DNA of 64,000 nt from Tatumella ptyseos ATCC 33301 (GTDB lineage Bacteria > Pseudomonadota > Gammaproteobacteria > Enterobacterales > Enterobacteriaceae). The position numbers and the translations under genes are program-made. The notes beneath the pieces were generated by a model, which saw only the letters and a program-made list of their open reading frames with translations, did no database searches and had not been told where the DNA came from. Below are positions 11,771 to 22,484 of this stretch, one piece after another. The number at the start of each line of letters is the position of its first letter. Position 1 is the stretch's first letter. The DNA lies in contig NZ_JMPR01000019.1 of assembly GCF_000735525.1 (NCBI RefSeq), forward strand, positions 1 to 64,000, in the 5' to 3' direction.

Positions 11771-11778
11771 GGTCTCAG

Positions 11779-11800
11779 CCGGGCGAGGTGACTCGCCCGG
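11779..11800. terminator. Hairpin between convergent mpl and darP
   Basis: A perfect 9-bp stem, CCGGGCGAG and CTCGCCCGG around a GTGA loop, in the 39-base gap. There is no clear T-run on either side, so termination here is likely weak or factor-assisted. Confidence 0.5.
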
Positions 11801-11809
11801 TCTGAACGC

Positions 11810-12355
11810 TTATTCTGCTTCAGCCAGCTCGCGCAGATACTGAAAGATTAACCGCGCAGATTTCGGCGCTTTGTTTGCCGCCTTCTCTTTTTGTGCGTTA
11901 CGGACAAAACTCCGTAGCTGCTGCCGGTCAGCGGCAGGGTAGAGGCTAATGACTTCAGCGATGGCGTCATCACCTTGCTCAATTAACCGGTCGCGGATCC
12001 CTTCCAGCTTGTGAAATAACGACACCTGCTGATTATGACGGTTTTTAAGCTTATCCAGCGCCTGGCGGATAGGCTCGACATCACGGGAGCGTAACAGCTT
12101 ACCAATCAGCTGGATCTGCCGGCGACGCGCTTCTTTTTTAATACGCTGCGCCAGTTCTATCGCTTCACGTAATTGCTCATCCAGCGGAATACGCTCCAGA
12201 GAACTTTTACTCAGGTCGACAAGCTCGGTACCCAGGCGTTTTAGTTCTTCAGCGTCCCGCTTTATCTCACTTTTACTGACCCAGATAATCTCATCATCTT
12301 CATCTTCTAGCGGGTCCGGCTCGTGATCGAGCCACTCTTCGGGTTGTTTTGTCAT
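11810..12355 (-). CDS. darP: 50S assembly-associated protein DarP (YjgA)
   Basis: Dual-action ribosomal assembly protein; in E. coli it binds late 50S precursors and stimulates peptidyl-transferase centre maturation. 181 residues (E. coli 183). An acidic N-terminus (about 1-30) is followed by mostly alpha-helical, basic segments. The motifs [27 protein letters not shown] and [16 protein letters not shown] are family hallmarks. It is divergent from pmbA, the conserved neighbour, with a 114-base promoter gap. Confidence 0.94.
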   Translation of the reverse strand: MTKQPEEWLDHEPDPLEDEDDEIIWVSKSEIKRDAEELKRLGTELVDLSKSSLERIPLDEQLREAIELAQRIKKEARRRQIQLIGKLLRSRDVEPIRQALDKLKNRHNQQVSLFHKLEGIRDRLIEQGDDAIAEVISLYPAADRQQLRSFVRNAQKEKAANKAPKSARLIFQYLRELAEAE

Positions 12356-12469
12356 TATCTGGCTCCTGAAAAAAGAGGCTAATGCTAACAGGTTACAGGG
12401 TGACTGCGAAATTGTTCTCTGACTCTGATAGACTGATTATATTCATACATAAGAGTAGACGGCAGATCG

Positions 12470-13810
12470 ATGAACGTATCAACTCAGGTTGCAGAACAAC
12501 GTAAAGTACTGGAACAGGCAGTTTCTCACGCGCTTGAACTGGCGAAAGCCACCACCGATGGCGCAGAAGTCGCCGTAAGTAAAACGACAGGCCTCAGCGT
12601 CAGTACCCGCTACGGCGAGGTGGAAAACGTTGAATTCAATAGCGATGGTGCGTTAGGGATCACCGTTTACCTGCAGCAGCGTAAAGGCAGCGCGTCTTCG
12701 ACAGATCTGAGCCCTGAAGCTATTCAGCGGACGGTGCAGGCAGCGATAGACATTGCACGTTACACCTCGCCGGACCCTTATGCCGATGTCGCAGAAAAAG
12801 ATCTGCTGGCATGGACCCCCCCTGATCTGGACCTCTTTCACCCGCTGGACATCGACGTTGACCGGGCGATTGAACTGGCCGCAGAAGCCGAACAGAGTGC
12901 CTTACAGGCGGATAAGCGTATTGTGAATACCGAAGGGGGGAGTTTCAACAGCCATGCGAGTATCCGCGTATTCGGTAACAGCCACGGTCTGCTGAACAGT
13001 TATTGCAGCAGCCGTCACGGTATATCCGGCAGTGTGATTGCAGAGCAGGACGGGCATATGGAGCGTAACTACGCCTATACCGCTGCCCGTGATTTTGCCG
13101 ATTTGAAATCTGCACAATGGGTGGGTGAGGAGTGTGCCCGCCGGACATTGGCCCGCCTGGCTCCGCGCAAACTGGCGACCATGAAAGCGCCGGTGATTTT
13201 TGCCTCTGAAGTGGCGACAGGATTATTTGGTCATCTGGTCGGCGCGATCAGCGGCGGCAGTGTCTACCGCAAATCCACCTTCCTCCTCGACGCATTGGGT
13301 GAAGAAATTTTCCCGCACTGGCTGAACATTGAAGAACGACCGCATGTCCTGAAAGGGGTGGCCTCCACGCCGTTTGACAGCGAAGGTGTGAGTACGCGCG
13401 ATCGTACGATTATTGACAACGGTGTCTTACAGCAATGGCTGCTGACCAGCTACTCAGCCAGGAAACTGGGTCTGCACAGCACGGGGCATGCGGGAGGCAT
13501 CCATAACTGGCGTATTGCCGGTCAGGGGCATTCTTTTGACCAGTTACTGAAACAGATGGGCACCGGGCTGGTGGTGACTGAGCTCATGGGGCAGGGCGTC
13601 AGTGCCATGACCGGAGACTACTCCCGTGGCGCTTCCGGCTTCTGGGTAGAAAACGGTGAGATTCAGTATCCGGTCAGTGAAATTACTATTGCCGGGAATC
13701 TCCGCGATATGTGGAAGAATATTGTCACTGTGGGTGATGATATCGAAACACGCAGCAATATTCAGTGTGGTTCAGTTCTGTTACCGGAAATGAAAATTGC
13801 CGGTCAGTGA
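12470..13810 (+). CDS. pmbA: TldD/PmbA-type metalloprotease subunit TldE
   Basis: 446 residues (E. coli 450). PmbA (TldE) pairs with TldD to form a cytosolic protease that degrades unfolded peptides, matures microcin B17 and processes the CcdA antitoxin. The catalytic HExxxH lies in TldD, not here, and I see none in this protein, as expected. Conserved pieces include [20 protein letters not shown] near the N-terminus and [15 protein letters not shown] near 365. tldD itself is not in this window. The start [10 protein letters not shown] is preceded by a purine-rich stretch (AGAGTAGACGG). It is followed by cybC. Confidence 0.94.
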   Translation: MNVSTQVAEQRKVLEQAVSHALELAKATTDGAEVAVSKTTGLSVSTRYGEVENVEFNSDGALGITVYLQQRKGSASSTDLSPEAIQRTVQAAIDIARYTSPDPYADVAEKDLLAWTPPDLDLFHPLDIDVDRAIELAAEAEQSALQADKRIVNTEGGSFNSHASIRVFGNSHGLLNSYCSSRHGISGSVIAEQDGHMERNYAYTAARDFADLKSAQWVGEECARRTLARLAPRKLATMKAPVIFASEVATGLFGHLVGAISGGSVYRKSTFLLDALGEEIFPHWLNIEERPHVLKGVASTPFDSEGVSTRDRTIIDNGVLQQWLLTSYSARKLGLHSTGHAGGIHNWRIAGQGHSFDQLLKQMGTGLVVTELMGQGVSAMTGDYSRGASGFWVENGEIQYPVSEITIAGNLRDMWKNIVTVGDDIETRSNIQCGSVLLPEMKIAGQ

Positions 13811-13885
13811 CCGTTTGAACTGAAAGTAAAATAATAACAGAAAGGGGGCCGCCATCGCGGCCCTGTTTACCGTAAGGAGTGAGCA

Positions 13886-14272
13886 ATGCGTCTATCTTCA
13901 GTCATGGTTTTCACCGCGTCATTATTATGTTTTCCCTTGATTGCCAATGCGCTGCCTCTTGAGCAGGACATGGATATTCTGGGTTCTCAGCTAGTGACAG
14001 TACAAAATACCGGCAGCGCTCAGGAAATGCATCAGTCGCTGGAAAAAATGCGTCAGGCAGCGGAAGATGCCAGAAAAGATACCCCCTATACTCTGCAGGG
14101 GCAGGCTGCTGACAGTGACAATATGAAAGCCTACCGTGCAGGAATTGATCAGCTGATCGCCCAGATTAAGGTCGTGGATGCATTGGCGGTGAACAATAAA
14201 TTACCGGAAGCTAAAGCAGCGGCCAAAAAACTGATTGAAATCCGCAATCAGAACCACCGTAAGTTCCGCTAA
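13886..14272 (+). CDS. cybC: Periplasmic cytochrome b562
   Basis: 128-residue precursor of a small four-helix-bundle haem protein in the periplasm. A signal peptide ends at about residue 22 (IANA). The two axial haem ligands of the family are present: the Met in QDMDIL near the mature N-terminus and the His in QNHRKFR at the extreme C-terminus, so the gene looks functional. In E. coli K-12 the same gene is disrupted at its signal sequence. AAGGAG lies just before the ATG. Its electron-transfer partner is unknown. A GC-rich hairpin (14291-14307) follows but lacks a T-run. Confidence 0.9.
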   Translation: MRLSSVMVFTASLLCFPLIANALPLEQDMDILGSQLVTVQNTGSAQEMHQSLEKMRQAAEDARKDTPYTLQGQAADSDNMKAYRAGIDQLIAQIKVVDALAVNNKLPEAKAAAKKLIEIRNQNHRKFR

Positions 14273-14412
14273 CCGCAAAGCGTTTCTGTTGCCCGGGATC
14301 CCCGGGCCTGTGACGCACAGACGTTGCTGCGGTTGTGTTTCGGCGAAGGATGATGGCCGGATGCGCTGAGGGGCGTTGTTCTGTCACCTGCGCCGGCAAC
14401 GTCAGAAAACGG

Positions 14413-14475
14413 AAACAAAAAGGGGCTGTTCCTTCCGCGCCCGGTCATCCGGTATGCGATAAGAAACAGCCCCTG
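14413..14475 (-). terminator. Terminator of rnpB
   Basis: Read on the minus strand, AGGGGCTGTT pairs with AACAGCCCCT and is followed directly by TTTTTGTTT. The loop is long (about 40 nt) and contains a second small stem. It lies just past the 3' end of RNase P RNA. Confidence 0.85.
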
Positions 14476-14486
14476 ATTGTGTCGAA

Positions 14487-14863
<377 letters not shown>

Positions 14864-14896
14864 GGCGGCGGATGATAGGGCATTTGACGCCATTTG

Positions 14897-15772
14897 TCAC
14901 GCGTCTTCCTGATCTTCCTGCTGATCAAGAGCGTAACGGTATAACGCATTTTTCTTCACGCCGTGAATTTCAGCGGTGAGGGCGGCGGCTTTTTTCAGTG
15001 GCAGTTCGCGCTGCAGCAGGCCCAGGGTCCGTAAGGCTTCCGGAGGCAGGGCTTCTTCATCGGCATGATAGCCTTCGACAATCAGCACCATCTCACCTTT
15101 ACGGCGGTTATCATCTTCGCGGACCCAGTCGAGCAGTTCTGCGACCGGTGCTCCGTGAATGCTTTCCCAGGTTTTGGTAATTTCACGGGCCAGTACCACA
15201 AAACGGTCGCCGCCGAATTCCTGCACCATATCCTGCAGGCAGTCCAGTAACCGGTGGGTGGATTCATAGAAAATCAGCGTCCGGGGTTCCTGTACCAGGG
15301 CACGAAGTGCATCGCAACGACCCTTGGTTTTTGCCGGCAGAAATCCTTCGTAACAGAATCGATCGGACGGTAATCCCGAGGCACTTAATGCTGTGATCGC
15401 CGCACAGGCACCGGGGAGGGGCACAACTTTCAGTCCGGCTTCCCGGCATTTACTGACCAGATGATACCCCGGGTCATTAATTAATGGCGTTCCTGCATCT
15501 GAGACCAGAGCTATACTTTGACCTGCCTGTAAGCGGCTTATCAGGTGGTCAGCTTTTTGCTGTTCATTATGGTCGTGCAGTGCGAACAGGCGCGCATTGA
15601 TTGCGAAATGTTGTAGTAACATACCCGTGTGGCGTGTATCTTCTGCGGCAATCAAGTCTGCATCTGACAGGACAGTCAGCGCACGCTGAGTGATATCGCC
15701 CAGGTTACCAATGGGGGTCGGGACGATGTAGAGCGTGCCCGCAGAAATCTCTGTCTGATCGTTTTGTTTCAT
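14897..15772 (-). CDS. rsmI: 16S rRNA C1402 2'-O-methyltransferase RsmI
   Basis: 291 residues, tetrapyrrole-methylase fold. Methylates the ribose of C1402 in the P-site decoding region of 16S rRNA, acting with RsmH. The motifs [11 protein letters not shown] (18-28) and [12 protein letters not shown] (about 92-103) form the S-adenosylmethionine pocket. It is divergent from lpoA, with only 62 bases between the two start codons, the conserved enterobacterial arrangement. The C-terminal helical domain (about 235-291) ends in an acidic EDQEDA tail. Confidence 0.96.
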   Translation of the reverse strand: MKQNDQTEISAGTLYIVPTPIGNLGDITQRALTVLSDADLIAAEDTRHTGMLLQHFAINARLFALHDHNEQQKADHLISRLQAGQSIALVSDAGTPLINDPGYHLVSKCREAGLKVVPLPGACAAITALSASGLPSDRFCYEGFLPAKTKGRCDALRALVQEPRTLIFYESTHRLLDCLQDMVQEFGGDRFVVLAREITKTWESIHGAPVAELLDWVREDDNRRKGEMVLIVEGYHADEEALPPEALRTLGLLQRELPLKKAAALTAEIHGVKKNALYRYALDQQEDQEDA

Positions 15773-15834
15773 TGTTTCATCCGAATTGCCGATTTAATAT
15801 TAGGCGTTCTGAGAAAAACATAACCGGATACCGT

Positions 15835-18030
15835 ATGCTTCTTTCAAAAGTGAATCGTCGTAAAGCAGGGCGTTTTGTCCCCGTTGTTCTCGCCGGGCTG
15901 ATTCTGGCGGCCTGTACCACTCAGGAGCCTCAGGCACCTGCTGTTGATGTGCAGGGGCCGGAAACAGGCACCTCTGCATATTATCTGCAGCAGATGCAGC
16001 AAAGTCGTGATGATAGCAAGACCGGCTGGCAATTACTCGCAATCCGCGCGCTAATCAACGAGGGTAAATCACCTGAGGCTCTAAAACAGCTGCAGGCACT
16101 CCCTGACAACATGACTGCCGTGCAAAAGCAAGAGCTGAGCTTACTGAAGGCGCAATACGCGGTATCTGTGCATAACGCGACTGGCGCCGTGCAGCAGCTG
16201 AAAACGATTGATCTGAGCAGCTTATCTGCCGATCAGCAATCCCGGTATTACCGCACATTTATTGCGGCAACCGCCGCACAACCGACGCTGGATACCCTGC
16301 GGGCCTTTATCGCTCTTCAGCCTCTGTTGCAGTCTACTGACGAGCAGCAGAAGAATATTAATGCGACCTGGCAGGCACTGCGCACTATCCCTCAGCAGCA
16401 GGCGAATAATTTTGTTATTAATGCCAACGAGAATATCCTGCAAGGCTGGCTCGATCTGCTGGGGGTGTACTACCGCAGCAACAATAATCAGGATGCCCTG
16501 AAAGCGGGCGTAAAAGACTGGCAGATCCGTTATCCGGATAACCCGGCGTCAAAAAGGCTGCCTGCCGGATTGCTGCAAAGTATGAATATGACAGCGGCTT
16601 CAACGAATACCATTGCCCTGCTGCTACCGTTAACCGGCCCGGCGGCAATTTTCTCGCAGGCCATAGAGCAGGGGTTTGAGGATGCCCGTAACGGTGTACT
16701 GGCGCAGACACCGCCACCACAAACATCAGGAACCCCGACCGGACAAGCGACGCCTGCAACAGCGGCACCGACCGGGACGACTGCCCCGGTCATTGGCAGC
16801 GCTGATATGCCTATCAGCGCCACAGGGCCGGCTCCGGCGACTGCAACGGCCAGTCCCCCGGCAGCCACCCCGGCCAGCCCGAATGCGGTAGTCAGCCCTT
16901 CCGCCGTATCTGTGACATCGCTGACTGAACCGGCAACGGGTACTTCGTCTGCAACGGCAGCCCCGGCAGGGCAGGTGAACGGTACTTCGGCAACACCGGC
17001 AACACCTGCCACGGCACCGGCTAACAGTCAGGCACAAATCCGGGTTTATGATACTAACGCGCAGCCGGTGGATCAGTTATTACAGCAGGCACAGAATGAT
17101 GGCGCGACATTGGTGGTCGGCCCGCTGCTGAAAGAGAATATACAGCAGGTGGCCAACACGTCCACTCCTCTCAAAATCCTGGCGCTGAATGAACCGGATG
17201 GTTTACAGAATCATGACAATATGTGTTATTTCGCCCTGTCCCCGGAAGATGAGGCCCGTGAAGCGGCTCGCCATATGTGGGCACAGAATAAGCGAATGCC
17301 GCTGTTGTTAATCCCGTCGAACAGTTATGGGCAACGGGTCGCGCAAGCTTTCGCGCAGGAATGGCAAAAGCTGGGTGGTCCACTGGTTGAAGAGCAAACC
17401 TTTGGTTCGGTGGCTGACCTGAAAGCCCGTATCAACAGTAATTCGGGTATCGCAATGACAGGGACACCGGTCACGGTACAACCGGCAAGCAGCACCGCTG
17501 CCGGGTCTGCGGTATCAGTGGCAGGTATGACGTTTAATGCGCCACAGGCACCTTCGGAGGCCCCTGTGGCAGCGCCAGGCAACATTGACTCGGTGTATAT
17601 TGTGGCCAGCCAGGGTGAACTGGCGCTGATAAAACCGATGATCACCATGCGTACCGGCTCCCGCAGCAATATTGCGCTGTACGCCAGCTCCCGGAGTTCT
17701 CAGTCCGGAGACGGCCCGGATTTCCGTTTTGAGATGGATGGTCTGCAGTTCAGTGATATCCCATTGCTGTCCGGTGCGGATCCTGCTCTGATGGAACAGG
17801 CACTGAAGAAGTTTGATGACGACTATTCACTGGCGCGTCTGTATGCGATGGGGGTTGATGCCTGGACACTGGCTAACCACTTTAACCAGTTACGGAACAG
17901 CGCCGGTTATCAGATTAACGGAAATACCGGGATTCTGAGTGCCGGAGCAAATTGTGTGATCGACAGGACGTTGTCATGGAATCAGTATTCTCAGGGACAG
18001 ATCGTTCCGGTACCACAGACCGGACACTGA
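15835..18030 (+). CDS. lpoA: Outer-membrane lipoprotein LpoA, activator of PBP1A
   Basis: Outer-membrane lipoprotein that reaches through the periplasm to stimulate the peptidoglycan synthase PBP1A (MrcA). 731 residues from ATG 15835. The lipobox LILAAC puts the lipidated Cys at residue 27, which decides this start over an in-frame ATG at 15772 that would also overlap rsmI. The N-terminal TPR-like domain (about 40-255) and a C-terminal periplasmic-binding-protein-like domain (about 260-731) both match E. coli LpoA (678 aa). The excess is mainly in a Pro/Ala/Thr-rich insert at about 285-400 and a smaller one near 540-585. It overlaps yraN. Confidence 0.95.
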   Translation: MLLSKVNRRKAGRFVPVVLAGLILAACTTQEPQAPAVDVQGPETGTSAYYLQQMQQSRDDSKTGWQLLAIRALINEGKSPEALKQLQALPDNMTAVQKQELSLLKAQYAVSVHNATGAVQQLKTIDLSSLSADQQSRYYRTFIAATAAQPTLDTLRAFIALQPLLQSTDEQQKNINATWQALRTIPQQQANNFVINANENILQGWLDLLGVYYRSNNNQDALKAGVKDWQIRYPDNPASKRLPAGLLQSMNMTAASTNTIALLLPLTGPAAIFSQAIEQGFEDARNGVLAQTPPPQTSGTPTGQATPATAAPTGTTAPVIGSADMPISATGPAPATATASPPAATPASPNAVVSPSAVSVTSLTEPATGTSSATAAPAGQVNGTSATPATPATAPANSQAQIRVYDTNAQPVDQLLQQAQNDGATLVVGPLLKENIQQVANTSTPLKILALNEPDGLQNHDNMCYFALSPEDEAREAARHMWAQNKRMPLLLIPSNSYGQRVAQAFAQEWQKLGGPLVEEQTFGSVADLKARINSNSGIAMTGTPVTVQPASSTAAGSAVSVAGMTFNAPQAPSEAPVAAPGNIDSVYIVASQGELALIKPMITMRTGSRSNIALYASSRSSQSGDGPDFRFEMDGLQFSDIPLLSGADPALMEQALKKFDDDYSLARLYAMGVDAWTLANHFNQLRNSAGYQINGNTGILSAGANCVIDRTLSWNQYSQGQIVPVPQTGH

Positions 18031-18371
18031 TCGGTAAAGGGTATGAGTGGCGGGCACGCCACTTTTTACAACAGGCCGGATTACAGTGGGTAGCCAGTAA
18101 TGTTCGCTACCCTTACGGTGAAATAGACCTCATTATGCGTGATATCTGCGGATGGGTATTCGTCGAGGTTCGTTTCAGAAAAAATGATCGCTTTGGCGGT
18201 GCACTGGCAAGCATCACCCGGGATAAAAAACGACGTCTTCTTCGTGCCGCGGCGGCATGGCTTGCCGCCCGTCAGCAAAGTTTTGCTACGGATTGCTGTC
18301 GTTTTGATATCATTGCCGTGACAGGAAACGATGTGCAATGGATTCAAAACGCTTTTGATACCGAAATGTAA
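17976..18371 (+). CDS. yraN: UPF0102 endonuclease-like protein YraN
   Basis: 131 residues. Predicted PD-(D/E)xK-type fold: the motif GEIDLIM and the strand VFVEVR supply the acidic residues; as in E. coli YraN, the usual catalytic Lys after Glu-Val is Arg. No confirmed function. I chose ATG 17976 ([11 protein letters not shown]) because AGGAC lies shortly before it and the length fits the family; an in-frame GTG-type start further upstream is possible. The gene overlaps the end of lpoA by 55 bases and precedes diaA, the E. coli order. Confidence 0.88.
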   Translation: MESVFSGTDRSGTTDRTLIGKGYEWRARHFLQQAGLQWVASNVRYPYGEIDLIMRDICGWVFVEVRFRKNDRFGGALASITRDKKRRLLRAAAAWLAARQQSFATDCCRFDIIAVTGNDVQWIQNAFDTEM

Positions 18372-18386
18372 TTATCAGGTGGTTGT

Positions 18387-18974
18387 GTGCTGGAAAGAAT
18401 AAAATCTTGTTTTACCGAAAGTATACAGACGCAGATAGCCGCGGCCGAAGCGTTGCCGGATGCGATTTCCCGTGCGGCCCTGACGCTGGTTCAGTCTTTA
18501 CTTAACGGGCATAAAATACTGAGCTGTGGCAACGGAGCATCCGCCGCTAATGCTCAGCATTTTACTGCAACGATGATCAATCACTTTGAGAATGAACGAC
18601 CCAGCCTGCCGGCAGTCTCATTAAGTGCCGATAACATTATGTTAACTGCCATCGGTAATGACCGGCAACATGATGAAATCTACGCGAAACAGGTGCGTGC
18701 ACTGGGCCAGGCGGGTGATGTCTTACTGGCAATATCGACTCACGGCAATAGCCGGGATATTGTCAAAGCGGTGGAAGCCGCAGTCACCCGGGATATGACG
18801 ATTGTCGCATTAACCGGCTATGATGGCGGAGAACTGGCGGGCTTATTGGGGCCGCATGATGTTGAAATTCGTATTCCCTCGCATCGCAGTGCAAGGATTC
18901 AGGAAATGCATATGCTGACGGTGAATTGTCTGTGTGAACTGATTGATAACACGCTGTTTCCCCAGCAGGAATAA
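18387..18974 (+). CDS. diaA: DnaA initiator-associating protein DiaA
   Basis: 195 residues, SIS (sugar isomerase) fold. In E. coli a tetramer that binds DnaA and promotes its assembly on oriC for timely initiation. GTG start at 18387 after CAGGTGGTT, giving [20 protein letters not shown] against [20 protein letters not shown] in E. coli. SIS motifs include [14 protein letters not shown] (about 49-62) and [16 protein letters not shown] (about 112-127). It sits in the lpoA-yraN-diaA-dolP string. Confidence 0.96.
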   Translation: MLERIKSCFTESIQTQIAAAEALPDAISRAALTLVQSLLNGHKILSCGNGASAANAQHFTATMINHFENERPSLPAVSLSADNIMLTAIGNDRQHDEIYAKQVRALGQAGDVLLAISTHGNSRDIVKAVEAAVTRDMTIVALTGYDGGELAGLLGPHDVEIRIPSHRSARIQEMHMLTVNCLCELIDNTLFPQQE

Positions 18975-18988
18975 TTGAAGGAGTATTC

Positions 18989-19558
18989 ATGAAAATATTT
19001 TCTGTGTTAGCGGTAGTGATATCCGCTTTGTTATTGCAGGGTTGTGCTGCGGTCGTGATCGGCAGTGCTGCAGTCGCCACAAAAACCGCGACTGACCCGC
19101 GTACGGTCGGGACTCAGGTGGATGATGGCACGCTGGAGCTTCGGGTGGCGAATGCGCTGGCGACAGATAAGCAGGTGAAAGCTGCTCATATCAATGCCAC
19201 AGCATATCAGGGCAAAGTGTTGCTGACGGGTGAAGCTCCGGATCAGTCAGTTGCGGATAAAGCTAAACAGATCACCGCCGGTGTCGAAGGGGCTACCGAG
19301 GTGTATAACGAAATCCGTATCGGGCCAAATGCGAGTCTGGGGACTTCATCTTCGGATACCTGGATCACCACAAAAGTCCGTTCACAGCTGCTGGCGAGCG
19401 ATAAAGTGAAATCGTCTAATGTGAAAGTGACCACTGAGCAGGGGGAAGTTTTCCTGCTGGGACTGGTGACGGCACAGGAAGGCCAGGCGGCTGCAGAAAT
19501 TGCCAGTAAAATCAGCGGCGTCAAACACGTCACCACCGCGTTTACTTTACTGAAATAA
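18989..19558 (+). CDS. dolP: Outer-membrane lipoprotein DolP (two BON domains)
   Basis: 189 residues. The lipobox LLQGC makes Cys19 the lipidated residue. Two BON domains lie at about 45-115 and 124-189. In E. coli DolP (YraP) keeps the outer membrane intact, associates with the BAM complex and concentrates at division sites; it belongs to the sigma-E regulon. The ATG is preceded by AAGGAG. It follows diaA by 14 bases. Downstream the order departs from E. coli: the next gene is yhaK on the other strand. Confidence 0.95.
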   Translation: MKIFSVLAVVISALLLQGCAAVVIGSAAVATKTATDPRTVGTQVDDGTLELRVANALATDKQVKAAHINATAYQGKVLLTGEAPDQSVADKAKQITAGVEGATEVYNEIRIGPNASLGTSSSDTWITTKVRSQLLASDKVKSSNVKVTTEQGEVFLLGLVTAQEGQAAAEIASKISGVKHVTTAFTLLK

Positions 19559-19578
19559 CCTCTCTGTCAGGCAGCCGT

Positions 19579-20292
19579 TCAGGCTGCCTGTTCACTCCCG
19601 CAACAGTCAATAATCAGTAACCTGCAGTCGGTCATGGCGTTGATACGCAATTGTTTTTCATCACTTATCAATACACCGTCTCCGCACCCCGCCTGAAGAG
19701 AGGGACTCTCTCCTTCAAGTTCCACTCCGCCATACACAGATTGCAGATAGCAACGTGACCCTTGCAGGGGGAAAATGTGCGTCTCTTCGTGCTGTAAGGA
19801 TAACTGAAAGACCCTGATGTTTTGACGGAGTTTCAGGCTGCCTTGCTGCCCGTCACCGGAGGCTATCAGCAGACATTTTTCGCTCTCAGGTAATTGCAGG
19901 TGTTGTAGCTGAGGGGAATTTTGTTCCGGGCAAGTCTGCAACCAGAGTTGTAAACGAACAAGATCGGTATCCGGAGAGGCGTTACTTTCCTGGTAAATAG
20001 TATTATCACCGGCAAACAGCAGTGCGTCACCGGCACGCGCATGGGTCATCTGCCCGTCACTGCTGCGGTATCCGGCCTCGCCCTGCAAAATAATATTCAG
20101 CACATCCACTCTCGGGAAGCTGCGCGGCTGGAAAGTCGCTCCTGCTGCCAGCACTTCCTGATTAAGCACCTGCAGATAGCCAAAACCGAGTAATTGCGGG
20201 TCAAAGTAGTGCCCGAAGGAAAAACTGTATCGGGATTTCAGCCAGCCATAGTCAGCACTGCCACACTTTTCAGCGGCTCTTAACCTAAACAT
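19579..20292 (-). CDS. yhaK: Pirin-like bicupin YhaK
   Basis: 237 residues, two cupin halves. It aligns along its length with E. coli YhaK (start xARQCGQADYGWL there, RAAEKCGSADYGWL here; SFGHYFDPxLLG shared). In canonical pirins a HPHRG-type motif and a later HxE bind the metal; here the matching segment reads QPRSFPRVD, so the metal site appears lost, as in E. coli YhaK, and quercetinase activity should not be assumed. The ATG is preceded by GGAGGAAA. It is divergent from the LysR gene yhaJ, 109 bases away, which may regulate it. Confidence 0.9.
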   Translation of the reverse strand: MFRLRAAEKCGSADYGWLKSRYSFSFGHYFDPQLLGFGYLQVLNQEVLAAGATFQPRSFPRVDVLNIILQGEAGYRSSDGQMTHARAGDALLFAGDNTIYQESNASPDTDLVRLQLWLQTCPEQNSPQLQHLQLPESEKCLLIASGDGQQGSLKLRQNIRVFQLSLQHEETHIFPLQGSRCYLQSVYGGVELEGESPSLQAGCGDGVLISDEKQLRINAMTDCRLLIIDCCGSEQAA

Positions 20293-20401
20293 TTTTCCTC
20301 CGATCAGTGATATCGCCCATTTATCTTAAAGGGCTGGACGGCGGAATGTTAGCCAGTTAATCTGCCTGCTATATTCAAATTTACTGAAAGAGAATCCGAT
20401 T

Positions 20402-21313
20402 GTGAGAGAACGGGCACTGACACTAGAAGCTCTGCGCGTGATGGATGCTATAGATCGACGCGGGAGCTTTGCAGCAGCAGCAGATGAACTCGGTCGGGTT
20501 CCCTCAGCCCTCAGTTACACCATGCAGAAGCTGGAAGAAGAGCTGGATGTGGTGCTATTTGACCGCTCAGGACACCGTACAAAATTCACCAATGTCGGTC
20601 GTCTGTTACTGGAACGCGGCCGTGTTTTACTGGAAGCCGCTGACAAACTGACAACAGATGCGGAAGCCCTGGCTCGTGGCTGGGAACCCCATCTGTCCAT
20701 CGTGACTGAAGCCCTGGTGCCCTGTGAACATCTGTTCCCGCTGGTCAACCGGCTGGCCGAAAAATCGAATACTCAGCTTTCACTGCAGACAGAAGTCCTG
20801 GCCGGGGCCTGGGAGCGTTTAGATCAGGGGAGAGCGGATATTGTGGTTGCCCCGGCCCTGCATTTCAGGACCTCCAGCGAAATTAATACCCGTAAAATTT
20901 ACAGCATGATGAGCGTGTATGTTGCCAGTCCTGATCATCCTATTCATCAGGAGCCGGAGCCGCTGTCAGAAACGACCCGGGTAAAGTATCGGGGGATCGC
21001 TGTAGCAGATACTGCCCGTGAACGTCCGGTGATTACGGTGGAGTTACTGGATAAACAACAGCGTCTTACCGTGAGTTCGCTGGGGGATAAACGTAAAGCG
21101 CTGCTTGCCGGTCTGGGCGTGGCCACCATGCCCTGGCCATGGATAGAAAAAGATGTCGCCGAAGGGCGTCTGAAAGTGGTGAGCCCGGAGTATAAGATCG
21201 ACATTAATATTATTATGGCCTGGCGCCGGGACAGTATGGGGGAGGCGAAAGCCTGGGCCCTGCGAGAGATCCCGCGGTTACTGACGAAATATCAGACTTC
21301 CTCACGGTGGTAA
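20402..21313 (+). CDS. yhaJ: LysR-family regulator YhaJ
   Basis: 303 residues, GTG start. The N-terminal winged helix-turn-helix (about 5-63: LEALRVMDAIDRRGSFAAAA onward) is almost identical to E. coli YhaJ; the rest is a periplasmic-binding-like effector domain. In E. coli YhaJ activates yqjF in response to aromatic compounds such as dinitrotoluene products, and in pathogenic strains it affects virulence genes. No yqjF is found in this window, so the local targets may be yhaK (divergent) or yqjG (convergent, 32 bases downstream). Confidence 0.93.
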   Translation: MRERALTLEALRVMDAIDRRGSFAAAADELGRVPSALSYTMQKLEEELDVVLFDRSGHRTKFTNVGRLLLERGRVLLEAADKLTTDAEALARGWEPHLSIVTEALVPCEHLFPLVNRLAEKSNTQLSLQTEVLAGAWERLDQGRADIVVAPALHFRTSSEINTRKIYSMMSVYVASPDHPIHQEPEPLSETTRVKYRGIAVADTARERPVITVELLDKQQRLTVSSLGDKRKALLAGLGVATMPWPWIEKDVAEGRLKVVSPEYKIDINIIMAWRRDSMGEAKAWALREIPRLLTKYQTSSRW

Positions 21314-21345
21314 CAGAGTGCCGCCTTAAGCTGCACTGTTATCAC

Positions 21346-22326
21346 TCAACCCGCAGCCCTGTGATGCTGGGCGAGCCAGTCATGCGGCAGGGGACCGGGG
21401 ACAATGCCGGCAGGATTAAGCCGGGAATGACTGCGGTAATAATGATGACAGATATGACGCAGGTCTACCGTATCGGCAATACCGGGCTGTTGATAGATAT
21501 CGCGTAAGTAGCCATAGAGATTAGGATAGTCGCTGATACGACGGCGATGGCATTTAAAATGAGTGACATAGACGTCATCGAACCGGATCAGTGTCGTCCA
21601 CAGGCGGATATCAGCCTCTGTCAGCTGCTCTCCGGTCAGATACCGTTGTTGTGACAGGATCTCCTCGGCTTTATCCAGTCCGTCGAATACAGCCTCTGCC
21701 GCGCTATCGTAGGCCTGTTGAGTCGTAGCAAACCCCGCCTGATAAACACCGTTATTAATTTGCGGATAAATCCATGCGTTCAGTGCATCAATCTGCGGGC
21801 GTAAAGCCTGCGGGTAATAGTCGGGCGTCACAGCATTGTTGCCTGTAAACGCCGTATTCAGCATACGGACGATATCCGCTGATTCATTACTGACGATGGT
21901 TTCCTGTTGTTTATCCCATAGCACGGGTACCGTAACGCGCGTCGTGGCCTGCGGATCGGCCTTTTGATACACCTGATAGAGATACTCCAGCCGGTAAAGC
22001 GGATCGCCGTCTGCACGGGGAAAATCCCGGGCGAATGTCCAGCCATTTTCCAGCATCAGCGGGTGAACGACAGAAACTGAGATTACCTCCTGTAACTGTT
22101 TCAGCTGTCGCATAATAAGCGTCCGGTGTGCCCACGGGCAGGCCAGAGAAACATACAGGTGATAGCGTCCCGGCTCAGCTATAAAACCGCTCTTTCCGCT
22201 AATACCCGCCCGTCCGTCGGCCGTGATCCAGTGACGCCATTGTGATTGTGTACGTACAAACTTACCCTGGCTGGCTTTGGTATCATAGCCGATGTCGACC
22301 CAGCGACCTTCCTGCAGCATGCCCAT
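21346..22326 (-). CDS. yqjG: Glutathionyl-hydroquinone reductase YqjG
   Basis: 326 residues (E. coli 328), Xi-class glutathione transferase. Uses glutathione to reduce glutathionyl-hydroquinones to hydroquinones. The catalytic Cys63 sits in ACPWAHR within the thioredoxin-like N-terminal domain; the C-terminal helical domain carries TEADIRLWTTLIRFDDVYV. The start MGMLQEGRWVDIGYDTK corresponds to the E. coli N-terminus. In E. coli the DoxX-type gene yqjF stands between it and yqjK; here 158 bases with a strong inverted repeat take its place. Confidence 0.95.
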   Translation of the reverse strand: MGMLQEGRWVDIGYDTKASQGKFVRTQSQWRHWITADGRAGISGKSGFIAEPGRYHLYVSLACPWAHRTLIMRQLKQLQEVISVSVVHPLMLENGWTFARDFPRADGDPLYRLEYLYQVYQKADPQATTRVTVPVLWDKQQETIVSNESADIVRMLNTAFTGNNAVTPDYYPQALRPQIDALNAWIYPQINNGVYQAGFATTQQAYDSAAEAVFDGLDKAEEILSQQRYLTGEQLTEADIRLWTTLIRFDDVYVTHFKCHRRRISDYPNLYGYLRDIYQQPGIADTVDLRHICHHYYRSHSRLNPAGIVPGPLPHDWLAQHHRAAG

Positions 22327-22442
22327 CCGGCCCTCCCGGAATGTATTCCTGTTTTATAGAAAAAGTGGGGTATCAGGCAAGACAGAGAATAAAAGGGTGA
22401 GACGTTAAATGTCGGTTTTATTCCGGCCTGATGAGAGAAGAT

Positions 22443-22473
22443 CTTTTCAGTCAGCGACTGGCTGACTGAAAAG
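22443..22473. repeat. 13-bp perfect inverted repeat between yqjG and yqjK
   Basis: CTTTTCAGTCAGC (22443-22455), a 5-base loop, then GCTGACTGAAAAG (22461-22473). It lies just past the end of yqjK on the minus strand. No T-run follows beyond the stem, so a terminator role is plausible but unproven. Confidence 0.6.
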
Positions 22474-22484
22474 GGAGCAGATGA

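Noticed and set aside
15772-15834. Longer N-terminus for LpoA
   Set aside because: It would overlap the rsmI start and place 47 residues before the lipobox Cys; the ATG at 15835 gives a normal lipoprotein signal.
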